A stretch of 56,321 nucleotides of DNA from assembly GCA_009692725.1 (NCBI GenBank), contig SHYP01000009.1:1-56321 (forward strand), written 5' to 3'. The notes under the pieces were generated by a model that worked only from the letters and a program-made list of their open reading frames with translations, had not been told where the DNA came from and did not search any database. Positions 20,742-29,186 of this stretch are shown one piece after another (within the stretch, counting starts at the first letter, position 1; every line of letters begins with the position of its first letter). This DNA is from Dehalococcoidia bacterium. Lineage in GTDB: Bacteria > Chloroflexota > Dehalococcoidia > UBA2979. Both the position numbers and the translations under genes were made by a program.

Positions 20742-22846
20742 TCCTGCCTCCACTCGGTCGCCGCCTCTGCCCCATTGCCCGAAGGGGCCCCACTGTCCGG
20801 AGGAGCGCTGTCGGTCAGCGCTCTGCCGGGAGGGGCCCGATCCGCAAGGGCGAGGTCGGCGCTCGCACTATCGTACCGCTCGTTATGGTCTGAAGCACGC
20901 GCGAGCACGCGCTGGCGCGCGTCCAGCTCCTGAAACTCGGCTGCGAGCAGCGCCGTGTCGTTCAGCGCCCCGACGGGCATCTCGTTCTTGGCTTCCGGCG
21001 GCGCGTCTCCCTCCGCCTGGACCGGGCGTGCGGCTCGCACCGCCGCGCGCGCCGCGAACTCCAGCACGGGCTCGCCCCGCTGCCGGGCGCCGGTCACTTC
21101 TACCGCCTGGGCGAGCGCGACCGGCCGCACGCGCGACTGCGCGCGCCGCGTCCGCAGCCGCGAGGCGATGTCGGCGATGCCCGCGTCCACTTGCTTCGCG
21201 TCCCACGCCAGCGGGTCCCAGGAGCCGGCGGCCCAGGCGCGTATGACGCCGTCGCGCTCCCGCAGCTCTTCGTCCAGCTCGTCGCGTCGCGCCTCGTAGT
21301 CCTCGCCGAACCCGCACCAGGCCTCGAAGAGCAGTCGATTGGTGGTGTCCTCGAAGACGTCGCCACGCAGGGCGCGGCCGGCGGCGACTGCGTCGGAGCG
21401 CAGCAGCAGCAGCAGCAGCAGCTGCGCCTCGCCGTCCGGGATCGCCGGCGCGCCGCGCGCCGCGCGCGCCACCGCTGCGGACGGACCGACAGGCGTGGGT
21501 CGCGCCGGGCGCCCGCCGCGGGCGAGCAGTGCGAGCACCGTCTGCTCGTCGACTTGCCCGAGCCGCGCGAGGCGAGTGACATAATGCGCACGCAGCACCG
21601 GGTCGGTCGTCGCGGCGACCGTCGGCGCGAGCACCTCGACGGCGCGCGAACGCGAGCGCGCGTCGCCCGGCACGATCGTGCTTGCGGCTGCGTTGAACAG
21701 GTGCTCGGCGACGGGCTGCGCAGCCTCCAGTAGCGCGCGCAGGCGGTCCGGGTCCGCGCGCGCCAGCGAGTCCGGGTCCTCGCCCGCGGGCAGCGCCACG
21801 ACGCGGATATCGGCGCGCAGGACGTCCTGGTATGAGATCAGCCCGCGCCAGTCGATCGTCGGCGCCGCGCCGGTGGGCGCCGCGCCCGAGGCCACGTCGA
21901 CACCGCGCAGCGCCGCCGCCGAGCCCGCGCTGTCCGCGTCGAGCATCAGCACGACGTTGGCGGTGTAGCGCTGCGCAAGCGCCATCTGCTTCTCGGTGAT
22001 CGACGTGCCCATCGAGGCGACGACGTTGAGGATGTCGGCCTGGTGGCAGCCGATCACGTCCATGTAGCCCTCGACGACGACCAGGCGATCGGCGCGGCGC
22101 GCCTCCGGCCCCGCGCGGTCGAGCCCGTACAGCGTGCCGCTCTTGTCGAACAGCGGCGTTTGCGCGGTGTTCAGATACTTCGGTTCCTGGTCCGCGCGCA
22201 GTGCGCGGGCGCCGAAGCCCACCAGCCGCCCGCGCGCGTCGCGCGTCGGGAAGATCAGCCGGTCGCGGAAGCGGTCGTACGCGCCGCGGTCGCCGGGCGC
22301 CGCGAGCCCTGCAGCGATGAGGTCGCCCTCGGTAAAGCCGCGCGCGAGCAGGTAGTCCGTCAGCCCGCGCCACTTGTCCGGCGCGTAGCCGAGCTGCCAC
22401 GCATCGAGCGCTGCCGTGTCGAGGCCGCGCTGCTGGGCGTAGGCGAGCGCTGCTGCACCGGCCGGCCCGCGCAGCGCCGCCTGGAAGAACAGCGCCGCCG
22501 CCTCGTTCGCGCGCAGCAGCCGCTCGTGCTCCTCGCGCGCGCGCTGCTCGCGCTGCGTGGGCGGCCGCAGCTCCACACCGGCGCGCTCCGCGCAGCGGCG
22601 CAGCGCCTCGCGGAAGTCCAACCCCTCGATGCGGCGCACGAACTCGATCACGTCGCCACCGGTGGCGCAGGCGCCGAAGCAGTGCCAGGTGCGCCGCTCC
22701 GGGTCCACGATGAACGAGGGCGTCCGCTCGCTGTGGAACGGGCAGGGCGCCTTGAACGAGCGGCCGCTGCGCACCAGCGCGGGCACGTAGCCCCGGACCG
22801 TCTCGACAATGTCGAGCGCCGCCTTCACGTCGTCGATGGTGCCCAC
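20738..22846 (-). CDS. dnaG: DNA primase DnaG
   Basis: A 702-residue bacterial primase that makes RNA primers at replication forks. The N-terminal zinc domain has C35-P-F-H38 and then C56-F-G-A-C60, so the last pair is spaced CX3C instead of the usual CX2C. The catalytic core follows, with the TOPRIM signature in [14 protein letters not shown] and [12 protein letters not shown]. The C-terminal helicase-binding part is Ala/Leu-rich; a (CTG)n run encodes seven leucines in a row (bases 21401-21423). The start at 22846 reads [17 protein letters not shown], a standard primase opening. It overlaps rpoD by 4 bp. The gene upstream is the DinB-like one. Confidence 0.96.
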
Positions 22847-22879
22847 TGCTTCAAGTAAGACACCGTCGAGCGCAAAGCG

Positions 22880-23347
22880 TTACGCCCCGCTGGCGCCGCC
22901 CGGCGCGTCGCCCGGAGGTCGCCCCGCGATGCGCGCGGCGAGGCCGAGCTCGCGCGCCGCGACGCCGGCGAGCGCCGCCAGGCTCGCCGCGAGCAGGGCG
23001 GTACCCGCGCGCTCCGGGCGGGGCGTCGCCGCGAGCTCCGCGAGCAGCCGCAACGTCTCGTGGCGCGCTCCGGCGAGGTCGTGGACCACCTGCGGGGGCG
23101 TCGGGCGCGCGCGGGGGCCCGGGCTGCTCGCGAGCGGCCGCGGCGGCAGTCCCGCGGCGGCGCGCGCCTCGGCCACCGCGCCGCGCTCCGCCGGCGCAAG
23201 CGCGGCGAGCGCACCGATCACGGTCTCGCCCGGCGCGAGCTCCAGCGCGAAGTCACGCTCGCCCAGCTGCCCGAGCGCGGCCAGCAGCGCCGCGCGTCCC
23301 GCGTCGAGGCTGGCCGTGAGCGCGGCGAGCGCGCCGTCTACCGTCAT
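22880..23347 (-). CDS. DinB-like four-helix protein (tentative)
   Basis: A 155-residue, Ala-rich, predominantly helical protein. The pattern of two long helical hairpins with PPQVVHDLAGARHETLRLLAEL recalls the DinB/YfiT superfamily. Yet the histidine triad that binds metal in that family is not evident, so a catalytic role is doubtful. The ATG start overlaps the stop of the upstream SH3b-CARDB gene by 4 bp (ATGA), indicating translational coupling. It precedes dnaG by 33 bp. A purely helical, unrelated protein cannot be excluded. Confidence 0.6.
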   Translation of the reverse strand: MTVDGALAALTASLDAGRAALLAALGQLGERDFALELAPGETVIGALAALAPAERGAVAEARAAAGLPPRPLASSPGPRARPTPPQVVHDLAGARHETLRLLAELAATPRPERAGTALLAASLAALAGVAARELGLAARIAGRPPGDAPGGASGA

Positions 23348-24372
23348 CGCGGGAAGCTGTCGTTGGCCGGGTTCGCGTCCGTGAGCGCGTCGCTCGCGAG
23401 CAGGATCGTGAGGCGGGCGACCGGCACGTTGCGCACCTCGGGGATGTCGATCTGCTCCGCGGCCTGCGGCGCGAGGTTCACGTTCGCCTCGGCGATCGCG
23501 CGTAGGCGCGTGGCGGGCGGGGCGTCGCGCACCGCGATGCGCACGACGCCGACGATGGGGATCGGGCTGAGGTTGCGCACCTCGACGCGCAGGTGCCCGT
23601 CCACAGCGTCGAGCTCGGCCGCCGCCAGCGCCAGGTCGTTCGGCAGGTCCGGCGCGACTACCGCGTCGAGGCGGTTATTATCGGTGCGACCCTCGCGCGC
23701 GGTGGGATCGACCGCGATCTCGACGCGGACGGACGCGCGTCGCTGCACGAACTCGGTGTTCAGCACGGCCTCGAGCGCGTCGCCCGGCCGCAGCGGCTTC
23801 CCCGCGACGTCGATGCGGCGCGCGGGTCCGTCGTTCACCCGCGCGAACAGACCCGAGGAGAGGTCGCCGCTGCCCACGTTCGCCACCACGATCACCAGGC
23901 GATTCTGCTTGGAGCCGACCGACTGCACCACCAGGTCCGGCAGGTCGGCGCCGGATGACGGCGGCGCGGTGGCGGCGGGCCCCGGCGTCCCCGCTGGCGG
24001 CGGCGGCACGCGCACCATCTGGTCGATGCGCCCGGCGTTGCGCACGGCCGTGGCCGGTACCCAGCCGGCGTGCTCCGGCGCGTCGGCGAGCGCAACCAGC
24101 AGCCAGCTGCCGTCCGCCGAGCGCCCGAGCAGGTTGAGCGCGGCGCCCTGCGGTGCGTGCCCGACCGGCGCCGCGACGAGATACGGCGGTGGCGCCTCGA
24201 GCAGGTCGACGGCGATCGCCGCCGTCGGGCGTGCGGCGGCGGGCGGCGAATCGCGCAGCAGCAGCACCACGCCCGCCGTGACACCCGTCGCCACCAGCGC
24301 GAACAGCGCGAACAGCGCGATCGCGCCCGCGCGCCGAACCCCGCGGTGCTGCGCGATGCCGCGCGTGCGCAT
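23344..24372 (-). CDS. Membrane-anchored SH3b-CARDB protein, copy 2
   Basis: A 342-residue protein, predicted to face outward. One N-terminal helix (AIALFALFALVATGVTAGVVLLL) anchors it. A bacterial SH3-like domain follows near residues 55-115 (PQGAALNLLGRSADGSWLLVAL, AGWVPATAV). A Pro-rich linker leads to two CARDB-like beta-sandwich repeats. The first holds DLPDLVVQSVGSKQNRLVIVVANVG and DPTAREGRTDNNRLDAVV, the second LDAVDGHLRVEVRNLSP and ALTDANPANDSFP. CARDB repeats are cell-surface adhesion or scaffolding modules. It follows its shorter paralogue by 1 bp and overlaps the next gene by 4 bp. The actual ligand is unknown. Confidence 0.78.
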   Translation of the reverse strand: MRTRGIAQHRGVRRAGAIALFALFALVATGVTAGVVLLLRDSPPAAARPTAAIAVDLLEAPPPYLVAAPVGHAPQGAALNLLGRSADGSWLLVALADAPEHAGWVPATAVRNAGRIDQMVRVPPPPAGTPGPAATAPPSSGADLPDLVVQSVGSKQNRLVIVVANVGSGDLSSGLFARVNDGPARRIDVAGKPLRPGDALEAVLNTEFVQRRASVRVEIAVDPTAREGRTDNNRLDAVVAPDLPNDLALAAAELDAVDGHLRVEVRNLSPIPIVGVVRIAVRDAPPATRLRAIAEANVNLAPQAAEQIDIPEVRNVPVARLTILLASDALTDANPANDSFPR

Positions 24373-24373
24373 G

Positions 24374-25090
24374 TCAGCTCCCGAGCGGCACGAGCAGCGC
24401 CACGAGCGAGTTGTTGCCGTCCTGCGACTCCGCGATCTCGTTCGCGGGGTCCAGCTCCAGGCGGTACGAGCCGGGCGCGTCGATGGTCAGCGGCGTGACG
24501 ATGGTCGCCGCGCTGCCCGGCGCGAGCGTCGTCGGACCGATGCGCAGCACGCCCACCAGCTCACCGGCGAGCGTGCTCACGTGCAAAGCGATCGAGGCGT
24601 TGGTCAGCGGGGCCGCGCCGAGGTTGCGCAGGCCGACGGCCAGCCGCCCACCCTGCAACAGCAACGCCTCGGCCAGCACGATGTCCGGGAGCGCGCGCAC
24701 GCCGTCCCGACGTGCGCTGCCCGGCGCCGCCGTTGCGATCGCCGTCGGGAGCGCCGCCACCGCGTCGGCGCCCAGCCCCAGCGCCACCGCGCGCGCCCAG
24801 CCGCGCGCCGTGGCGCCCGCGGGGTACGCGATGAGCAACCACTCGCCATCCTCGCTGCGCCCGTGCAGGGAGGCCTCGCTCCCGGCGGGCAGGATCGCCG
24901 TCACCTCCGCGGCGCGGTCCGGCCAAGCGTACACGTTCGCCGTGCCCGTCGCGCGCACGTTCGGCGACCCGCCGGGCGTCGCCGCCGCGGGCGCGGCCGG
25001 CAGCGCGGGCGCCGCCGCGGGCGCGATCCGCTCGCGCAGCACGATCGCGGCGATGAAGAGCGCTGCCACGACGATGATCGCTACGCCCAC
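24374..25090 (-). CDS. Membrane-anchored SH3b-CARDB protein, copy 1
   Basis: A 238-residue paralogue of the next gene, with the same order but one CARDB unit. It has an N-terminal membrane helix (VGVAIIVVAALFIAAIVL), an Ala/Pro linker, and an SH3-like domain (ATGTANVYAWPDRAAEVTAIL, EDGEWLLIAYPAGATARGWARAV). One CARDB-like sandwich follows (LPDIVLAEALLLQGGRLAVGLRNLG, ending LDPANEIAESQDGNNSLVAL). The start codon is a GTG at 25090 within the membrane helix; an unusual upstream start is possible since no ATG, GTG or TTG extends the frame. It is about 100 bp downstream of dgt, so a surface protein pair seems to share the dgt-dnaG-rpoD transcript. Confidence 0.75.
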   Translation of the reverse strand: MGVAIIVVAALFIAAIVLRERIAPAAAPALPAAPAAATPGGSPNVRATGTANVYAWPDRAAEVTAILPAGSEASLHGRSEDGEWLLIAYPAGATARGWARAVALGLGADAVAALPTAIATAAPGSARRDGVRALPDIVLAEALLLQGGRLAVGLRNLGAAPLTNASIALHVSTLAGELVGVLRIGPTTLAPGSAATIVTPLTIDAPGSYRLELDPANEIAESQDGNNSLVALLVPLGS

Positions 25091-25190
25091 CAGCAGCGGA
25101 GCGCGTTCTGAGTCAGCCGTGCTTCGACTCCCGGGGCCCGCCGCCCGCGGCGCATTGTAGCGTACGCGTACGGTCGCTCAGTCCGCGGGG

Positions 25191-26216
25191 TTAGCTGGCG
25201 AGCCCCAGCGCCTCCGCCCGCCGCGTCGCGAAGCCGTCCGTCATGCCGGACACCCAGTCGGCGGCGCGACGCCAGGGCGGGTCGTCCGGCAGGGACCACC
25301 CCTCGATCTGCTCGGGATGCGCGCAGTAGTGCCGGAACAGCGCCGCCACCACGCGCTGCCCCTGGCGCGCGTCGCGCAGTGTGCCCTCGACGAGGTAGAC
25401 GCGCTCGAACATGAACTCGCGCAGCACATCGGTCGCCGCGAGCACGCCCGCGCTGAGCGCGATGCTGCCCGCGCCGCCCGCCGCCGCCGGCAGCGATGCC
25501 TCGACGCAGTCCGTGACGAGCGTGCCGATGCGCGCCGACCGCGAGCTCCCGAGCGTGCGATGCACCTCCGCCGGGAGGTCGCGCTCCGCGATCAACCCGG
25601 CCCGCTCGGCGTCCTCGATGTCGTGGTTGAGGTACGCGATCGAGTCCGCCAGCTTCACGATCTGGCCCTCGAGCGTCGCCGCGGTGCCCCAGCCCTCGGC
25701 GGCGACGGAGACGCGTTCCTTCGAGTGCTTGAGGATGCCGTCGCGCGTCTCCGGCATCAGGTTCAGGCCGCGGCCCTCGCGCGCCAGCAGGTCGACGATG
25801 CGCAGGGACTGCTCGTTGTGCCGAAAGCCCTCAGGCAGCAGCTGCGCGAGCTGCTCCTCGCCGGCGTGGCCGAAGGGCGTGTGGCCGAGGTCGTGGGCGA
25901 GCGCGATCGCCTCGGTCAGGTCCTCGTTCAGGTCGAGCGCCCGCGCGATCGTCCGCGCCACCTGCTGCACCTCGATCGTATGCGTCATGCGCGTCACCAC
26001 GTGGTCCGAGTCCGGCGCGACGAACACCTGCGTCTTGTGCTTGAGGCGCCGGAACGCGCTCGTATGGATCACGCGGTCGCGGTCGACCTGGAAGGCCAGC
26101 CGCAGCGGATCGGGGGGCTCGGGCCGCGCTCGTCCGGCCGAGGTGCGCTCCCGTGCGGCGGCCGGCGCCAGCGCTTCCTCGCGCCGCAGCAGCCGCTCCC
26201 GTACGTGTTCGAGCAT
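25191..26216 (-). CDS. dgt: Deoxyguanosinetriphosphate triphosphohydrolase-like protein
   Basis: A 341-residue HD-domain hydrolase that converts dNTPs into deoxynucleosides and triphosphate, controlling dNTP pools. Characteristic motifs include DPLRLAFQVDRDRVIHTSAFRRLKHKTQVF, then HTIEVQQVARTIARAL (metal His) and the HD pair in ALAHDLGHTPFGHAGEEQL. Later come FRHNEQSLRIVDLL, ETRDGILKHSK and KLADSIAYLNHDIEDA (the final metal Asp). The length fits the type 2 dGTPase-like subfamily. ATG 26216 (MLEHVRERLLRREEAL) is preferred over the longer frame. It begins the dgt-dnaG-rpoD cluster and diverges from ppdK. Confidence 0.94.
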   Translation of the reverse strand: MLEHVRERLLRREEALAPAAARERTSAGRARPEPPDPLRLAFQVDRDRVIHTSAFRRLKHKTQVFVAPDSDHVVTRMTHTIEVQQVARTIARALDLNEDLTEAIALAHDLGHTPFGHAGEEQLAQLLPEGFRHNEQSLRIVDLLAREGRGLNLMPETRDGILKHSKERVSVAAEGWGTAATLEGQIVKLADSIAYLNHDIEDAERAGLIAERDLPAEVHRTLGSSRSARIGTLVTDCVEASLPAAAGGAGSIALSAGVLAATDVLREFMFERVYLVEGTLRDARQGQRVVAALFRHYCAHPEQIEGWSLPDDPPWRRAADWVSGMTDGFATRRAEALGLAS

Positions 26217-26305
26217 GCGCCGAGTGTGGGCGGAGCGCCCGACCGCACGCAACTTCGCCCCGAGCGCATTGGGAAGCCACGCTGAACGCTCGTGCTGGCG
26301 GTTCG

Positions 26306-26311
26306 TATAAT
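26306..26311 (+). promoter_or_regulatory. Candidate ppdK promoter -10 box TATAAT
   Basis: A consensus TATAAT lies about 100 nt before the ppdK start, in the dgt/ppdK divergent gap. An imperfect -35 (CTGAAC, 26282-26287) is 18 nt upstream. The resulting leader of about 95 nt is long; it contains short GC-rich inverted repeats but no riboswitch I can name. Confidence 0.5.
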
Positions 26312-26414
26312 GCGGGTCCCGGATCGGGGGCCCACGCGGCCCGTGGCCGTCACGAACCTGCAACCGGACGCCAACGTCCGCGAGTTAGACTCGACACCCT
26401 TGAGAGGCGGCAAC

Positions 26415-29165
26415 ATGACCGCGACCGCACCCCGGGAGTCCCGAGCTGACACGACGGCCAAGCCGCTCGTCTACCTCTTCGGAGGGGGCCACGCCGACGC
26501 CGACGGGCGCATGAAGGAGCTGCTGGGCGGCAAGGGCGCCGGCCTCGCGGAGATGAGCCGCGTCGGCATCCCCGTCCCCCCCGGCTTCACCATCACCACC
26601 GAGGTCTGCAACGCCTACTACGCCGCCGGCGCCACCTTCCCCGCCGGGCTCGCCGCCGACGTCCGCGCCGGCATCGCGCACATCGAGCGCATCGTCGGGA
26701 CCGGCTTCGGCGACGCGCAGAACCCGCTGCTTGTCTCCGTGCGCTCCGGGGCGCGTGTCTCGATGCCCGGGATGATGGACACGGTGCTCAACCTCGGCCT
26801 CAACGACGCGACGGTCGCTGGGCTCGCCCGCGCCTCCGGCAACGAGCGCTTTGCGTACGATTCCTACCGCCGCTTCGTCTCCATGTACGGCGACGTCGTG
26901 CTGGGGCTCAAGCCCGCCAGCGACCGCGACCACGACCCGTTCGAGGAGCTGCTGGACGCGAAGAAGCGCGCCCGCGGCGTCGCGCTCGACACCGAACTGG
27001 ATACGGATGACCTGCGCGCGCTTGTCGGCGAGTACAAGGCGCTGATCCGCGAGCGCCTCGGCGTCGAGTTCCCGGAGCAGCCCTGGGATCAGCTCTGGGG
27101 AGCGATCGGCGCGGTCTTCAGCTCTTGGGAGAATCCGCGCGCCGTCGCCTACCGCGGCATGTACGGCTACCCGTCGAGCTGGGGCACCGCCGTCAACGTC
27201 CAGGCGATGGTCTTCGGCAACCTGGGTGACGACTGCGCGACGGGTGTGGTCTTCACGCGCGAGCCTGCGACGGGGGAGCGCCGCCTCTATGGCGAGTTCC
27301 TGCTCAACGCGCAGGGCGAGGACGTGGTCGCGGGCGTGCGCACGCCGCAGCCGATCGGCCGTGCCGACTACCCGGCCGGCGGCCAGCCCTCGCTCGAGGA
27401 GCTCATGCCCGCGGTGCACGCGGAGCTCGCGCAGGCGTGCGCGCGCCTCGAGGCGCACTTCGGCGACATGCAGGACGTCGAGTTCACCGTGCAGCAGGGG
27501 CGGTTGTGGATCTTGCAGACACGTTCCGGGAAGCGCACCGGTCGCGCGATGGTGCAGATCGCCGCTGACCTCGTCGCCGAAGGCGCGATCGACGAGCGCG
27601 AGGCGCTGTTGCGCCAGGAGCCCGAGAAGCTTGAGGAGCTGCTGCATCCGATGTTCGACCGCACCATCCCGGCGCGCGTGATCGCCCGCGGACTGGGCGC
27701 GTCGCCGGGCGCCGCCGTCGGACGCGTCGTGTTCAGCGCCGATGACGCCGCCCAGTGGGCCGAGCGCGGCGAGGCGGTGATCCTCGTGCGCACGGAGACC
27801 AGCCCGGAAGACGTGATGGGCATGCGCGTGGCGCACGGTATCCTGACCGCGCGCGGTGGTGCGACGTCGCACGCGGCCGTCGTGGCGCGCGGGATGGGCA
27901 AGTGCTGCGTGACCGGCTGCGGCGCGCTCGACATCGACTACCACGCGCAGAGCATGCGCGTCGCGACGGCTGACGGTGAGCCGGTCGTCGTGCGCCAGGG
28001 CGACACGATCTCGCTCGACGGCGCGACGGGCGAGGTGATGCTCGGCGCGGTCGCGCTGCGCGAGCCGGTGCTGCCGGACGCGTTCGAGCGGCTGATGCGC
28101 TGGGCGGACGGCGTGCGGCGCCTGCGCGTGCGCGCCAACGCCGACACGCCCGAAGACGCCGCACTCGCGCGCCAGTTCGGCGCGGAGGGCATCGGCCTCT
28201 GCCGCACGGAGCACATGTTTTTCGGCGAGGACCGCATCCTCGCGGTGCGCCAGATGATCCTCGCGGACGACGAGCCCGGCCGCCGCGCCGCGCTGGCGAA
28301 GATCCTGCCCATGCAGCGGGATGACTTCCGCGGCATCCTGCGCGCGATGGCGGGCCTGCCCGTGACGATCCGCCTGCTCGACCCGCCGCTGCACGAGTTC
28401 CTGCCCCAGCAGCCAGTGGAGATCGCGGACGTCGCCGCCGCGCTCGGTGTCGCGCCCGCCGAGGTCGCGCGCCGCGTCGAGGCGCTGCACGAGTCCAACC
28501 CGATGCTCGGCCACCGCGGCGTGCGGCTCGCCGTGACGTACCCCGAGATCTACGAGGTGCAGGTGCGCGCGATCATCGAGGCCGCCTGCGCGCTGACCGC
28601 CGAAGGCGTGCGCGTGGTGCCCGAGATCATGATCCCGCTCGTCGGCCTCGCAGACGAGCTGCGCATGGCACGCGCGAGCGTGGTGGCGACCGCCGAGACG
28701 GTGATCGCGGAGCTCGGCGTGCCGGTCGAGTTCACCGTCGGCACGATGATCGAGCTGCCGCGCGCCTGCATCGTCGCGGACGCGATCGCGGAGCACGCGG
28801 ACTTCTTCTCGTTCGGTACGAACGACCTCACGCAGACGACCTTCGGGCTGTCGCGCGACGACGCAAGCCGCTTCCTGCCCGCGTACGTCGCGCAGGGCCT
28901 GCTCGCCGTCGACCCGTTCGTCGAGCTTGACCGCGAGGGCGTCGGCGGGCTGATCCACCTCGGCATTGAGCGCGGGCGCAGCGTGCGCCCCACGCTCAAG
29001 GTCGGTATCTGCGGGGAGCACGGCGGCAACCCCGCCTCGGTGGAGTTCTGCCACCAGGAGGGCTTCGACTACGTCTCCTGCTCCCCGTACCGCGTGCCGA
29101 TCGCGCGGCTCGCCGCGGCTCAGGCCGCGCTCGCCGGCGCCGACGTGATGCTCCGCGCCGACTGA
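26415..29165 (+). CDS. ppdK: Pyruvate, phosphate dikinase
   Basis: A 916-residue enzyme that interconverts pyruvate + ATP + phosphate and phosphoenolpyruvate + AMP + diphosphate, feeding gluconeogenesis or acting in glycolysis. The three domains are visible. The nucleotide-binding part starts VYLFGGGHADADGRMKELLGGKGAGLAEM. The phosphohistidine domain has GGATSHAAVVARGMGK around residue 480. The PEP/pyruvate barrel has FGAEGIGLCRTEHMFFG, IELPRACIVAD, FGTNDLTQTTFG and the catalytic Cys in GICGEHGGNPASVEF. Length is close to the usual 880-910. ATG 26415 follows a GAGAGG site. It ends 21 bp from convergent glmS. Confidence 0.97.
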   Translation: MTATAPRESRADTTAKPLVYLFGGGHADADGRMKELLGGKGAGLAEMSRVGIPVPPGFTITTEVCNAYYAAGATFPAGLAADVRAGIAHIERIVGTGFGDAQNPLLVSVRSGARVSMPGMMDTVLNLGLNDATVAGLARASGNERFAYDSYRRFVSMYGDVVLGLKPASDRDHDPFEELLDAKKRARGVALDTELDTDDLRALVGEYKALIRERLGVEFPEQPWDQLWGAIGAVFSSWENPRAVAYRGMYGYPSSWGTAVNVQAMVFGNLGDDCATGVVFTREPATGERRLYGEFLLNAQGEDVVAGVRTPQPIGRADYPAGGQPSLEELMPAVHAELAQACARLEAHFGDMQDVEFTVQQGRLWILQTRSGKRTGRAMVQIAADLVAEGAIDEREALLRQEPEKLEELLHPMFDRTIPARVIARGLGASPGAAVGRVVFSADDAAQWAERGEAVILVRTETSPEDVMGMRVAHGILTARGGATSHAAVVARGMGKCCVTGCGALDIDYHAQSMRVATADGEPVVVRQGDTISLDGATGEVMLGAVALREPVLPDAFERLMRWADGVRRLRVRANADTPEDAALARQFGAEGIGLCRTEHMFFGEDRILAVRQMILADDEPGRRAALAKILPMQRDDFRGILRAMAGLPVTIRLLDPPLHEFLPQQPVEIADVAAALGVAPAEVARRVEALHESNPMLGHRGVRLAVTYPEIYEVQVRAIIEAACALTAEGVRVVPEIMIPLVGLADELRMARASVVATAETVIAELGVPVEFTVGTMIELPRACIVADAIAEHADFFSFGTNDLTQTTFGLSRDDASRFLPAYVAQGLLAVDPFVELDREGVGGLIHLGIERGRSVRPTLKVGICGEHGGNPASVEFCHQEGFDYVSCSPYRVPIARLAAAQAALAGADVMLRAD

Positions 29166-29186
29166 GGCGCGGCGGCCGCCCGGTCG

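Noticed and set aside
21401..21423. CAG/CTG trinucleotide run in dnaG as a regulatory repeat
   Set aside because: It encodes a plain leucine run in frame and has only about seven units; it is more likely slippage within a tolerant helical region.
26385..29054. 889-residue minus-strand frame opposite ppdK
   Set aside because: It is a shadow of a perfectly conserved plus-strand gene. Its composition (His/Asp/Arg-rich, no motifs) reflects codon bias in GC-rich DNA.
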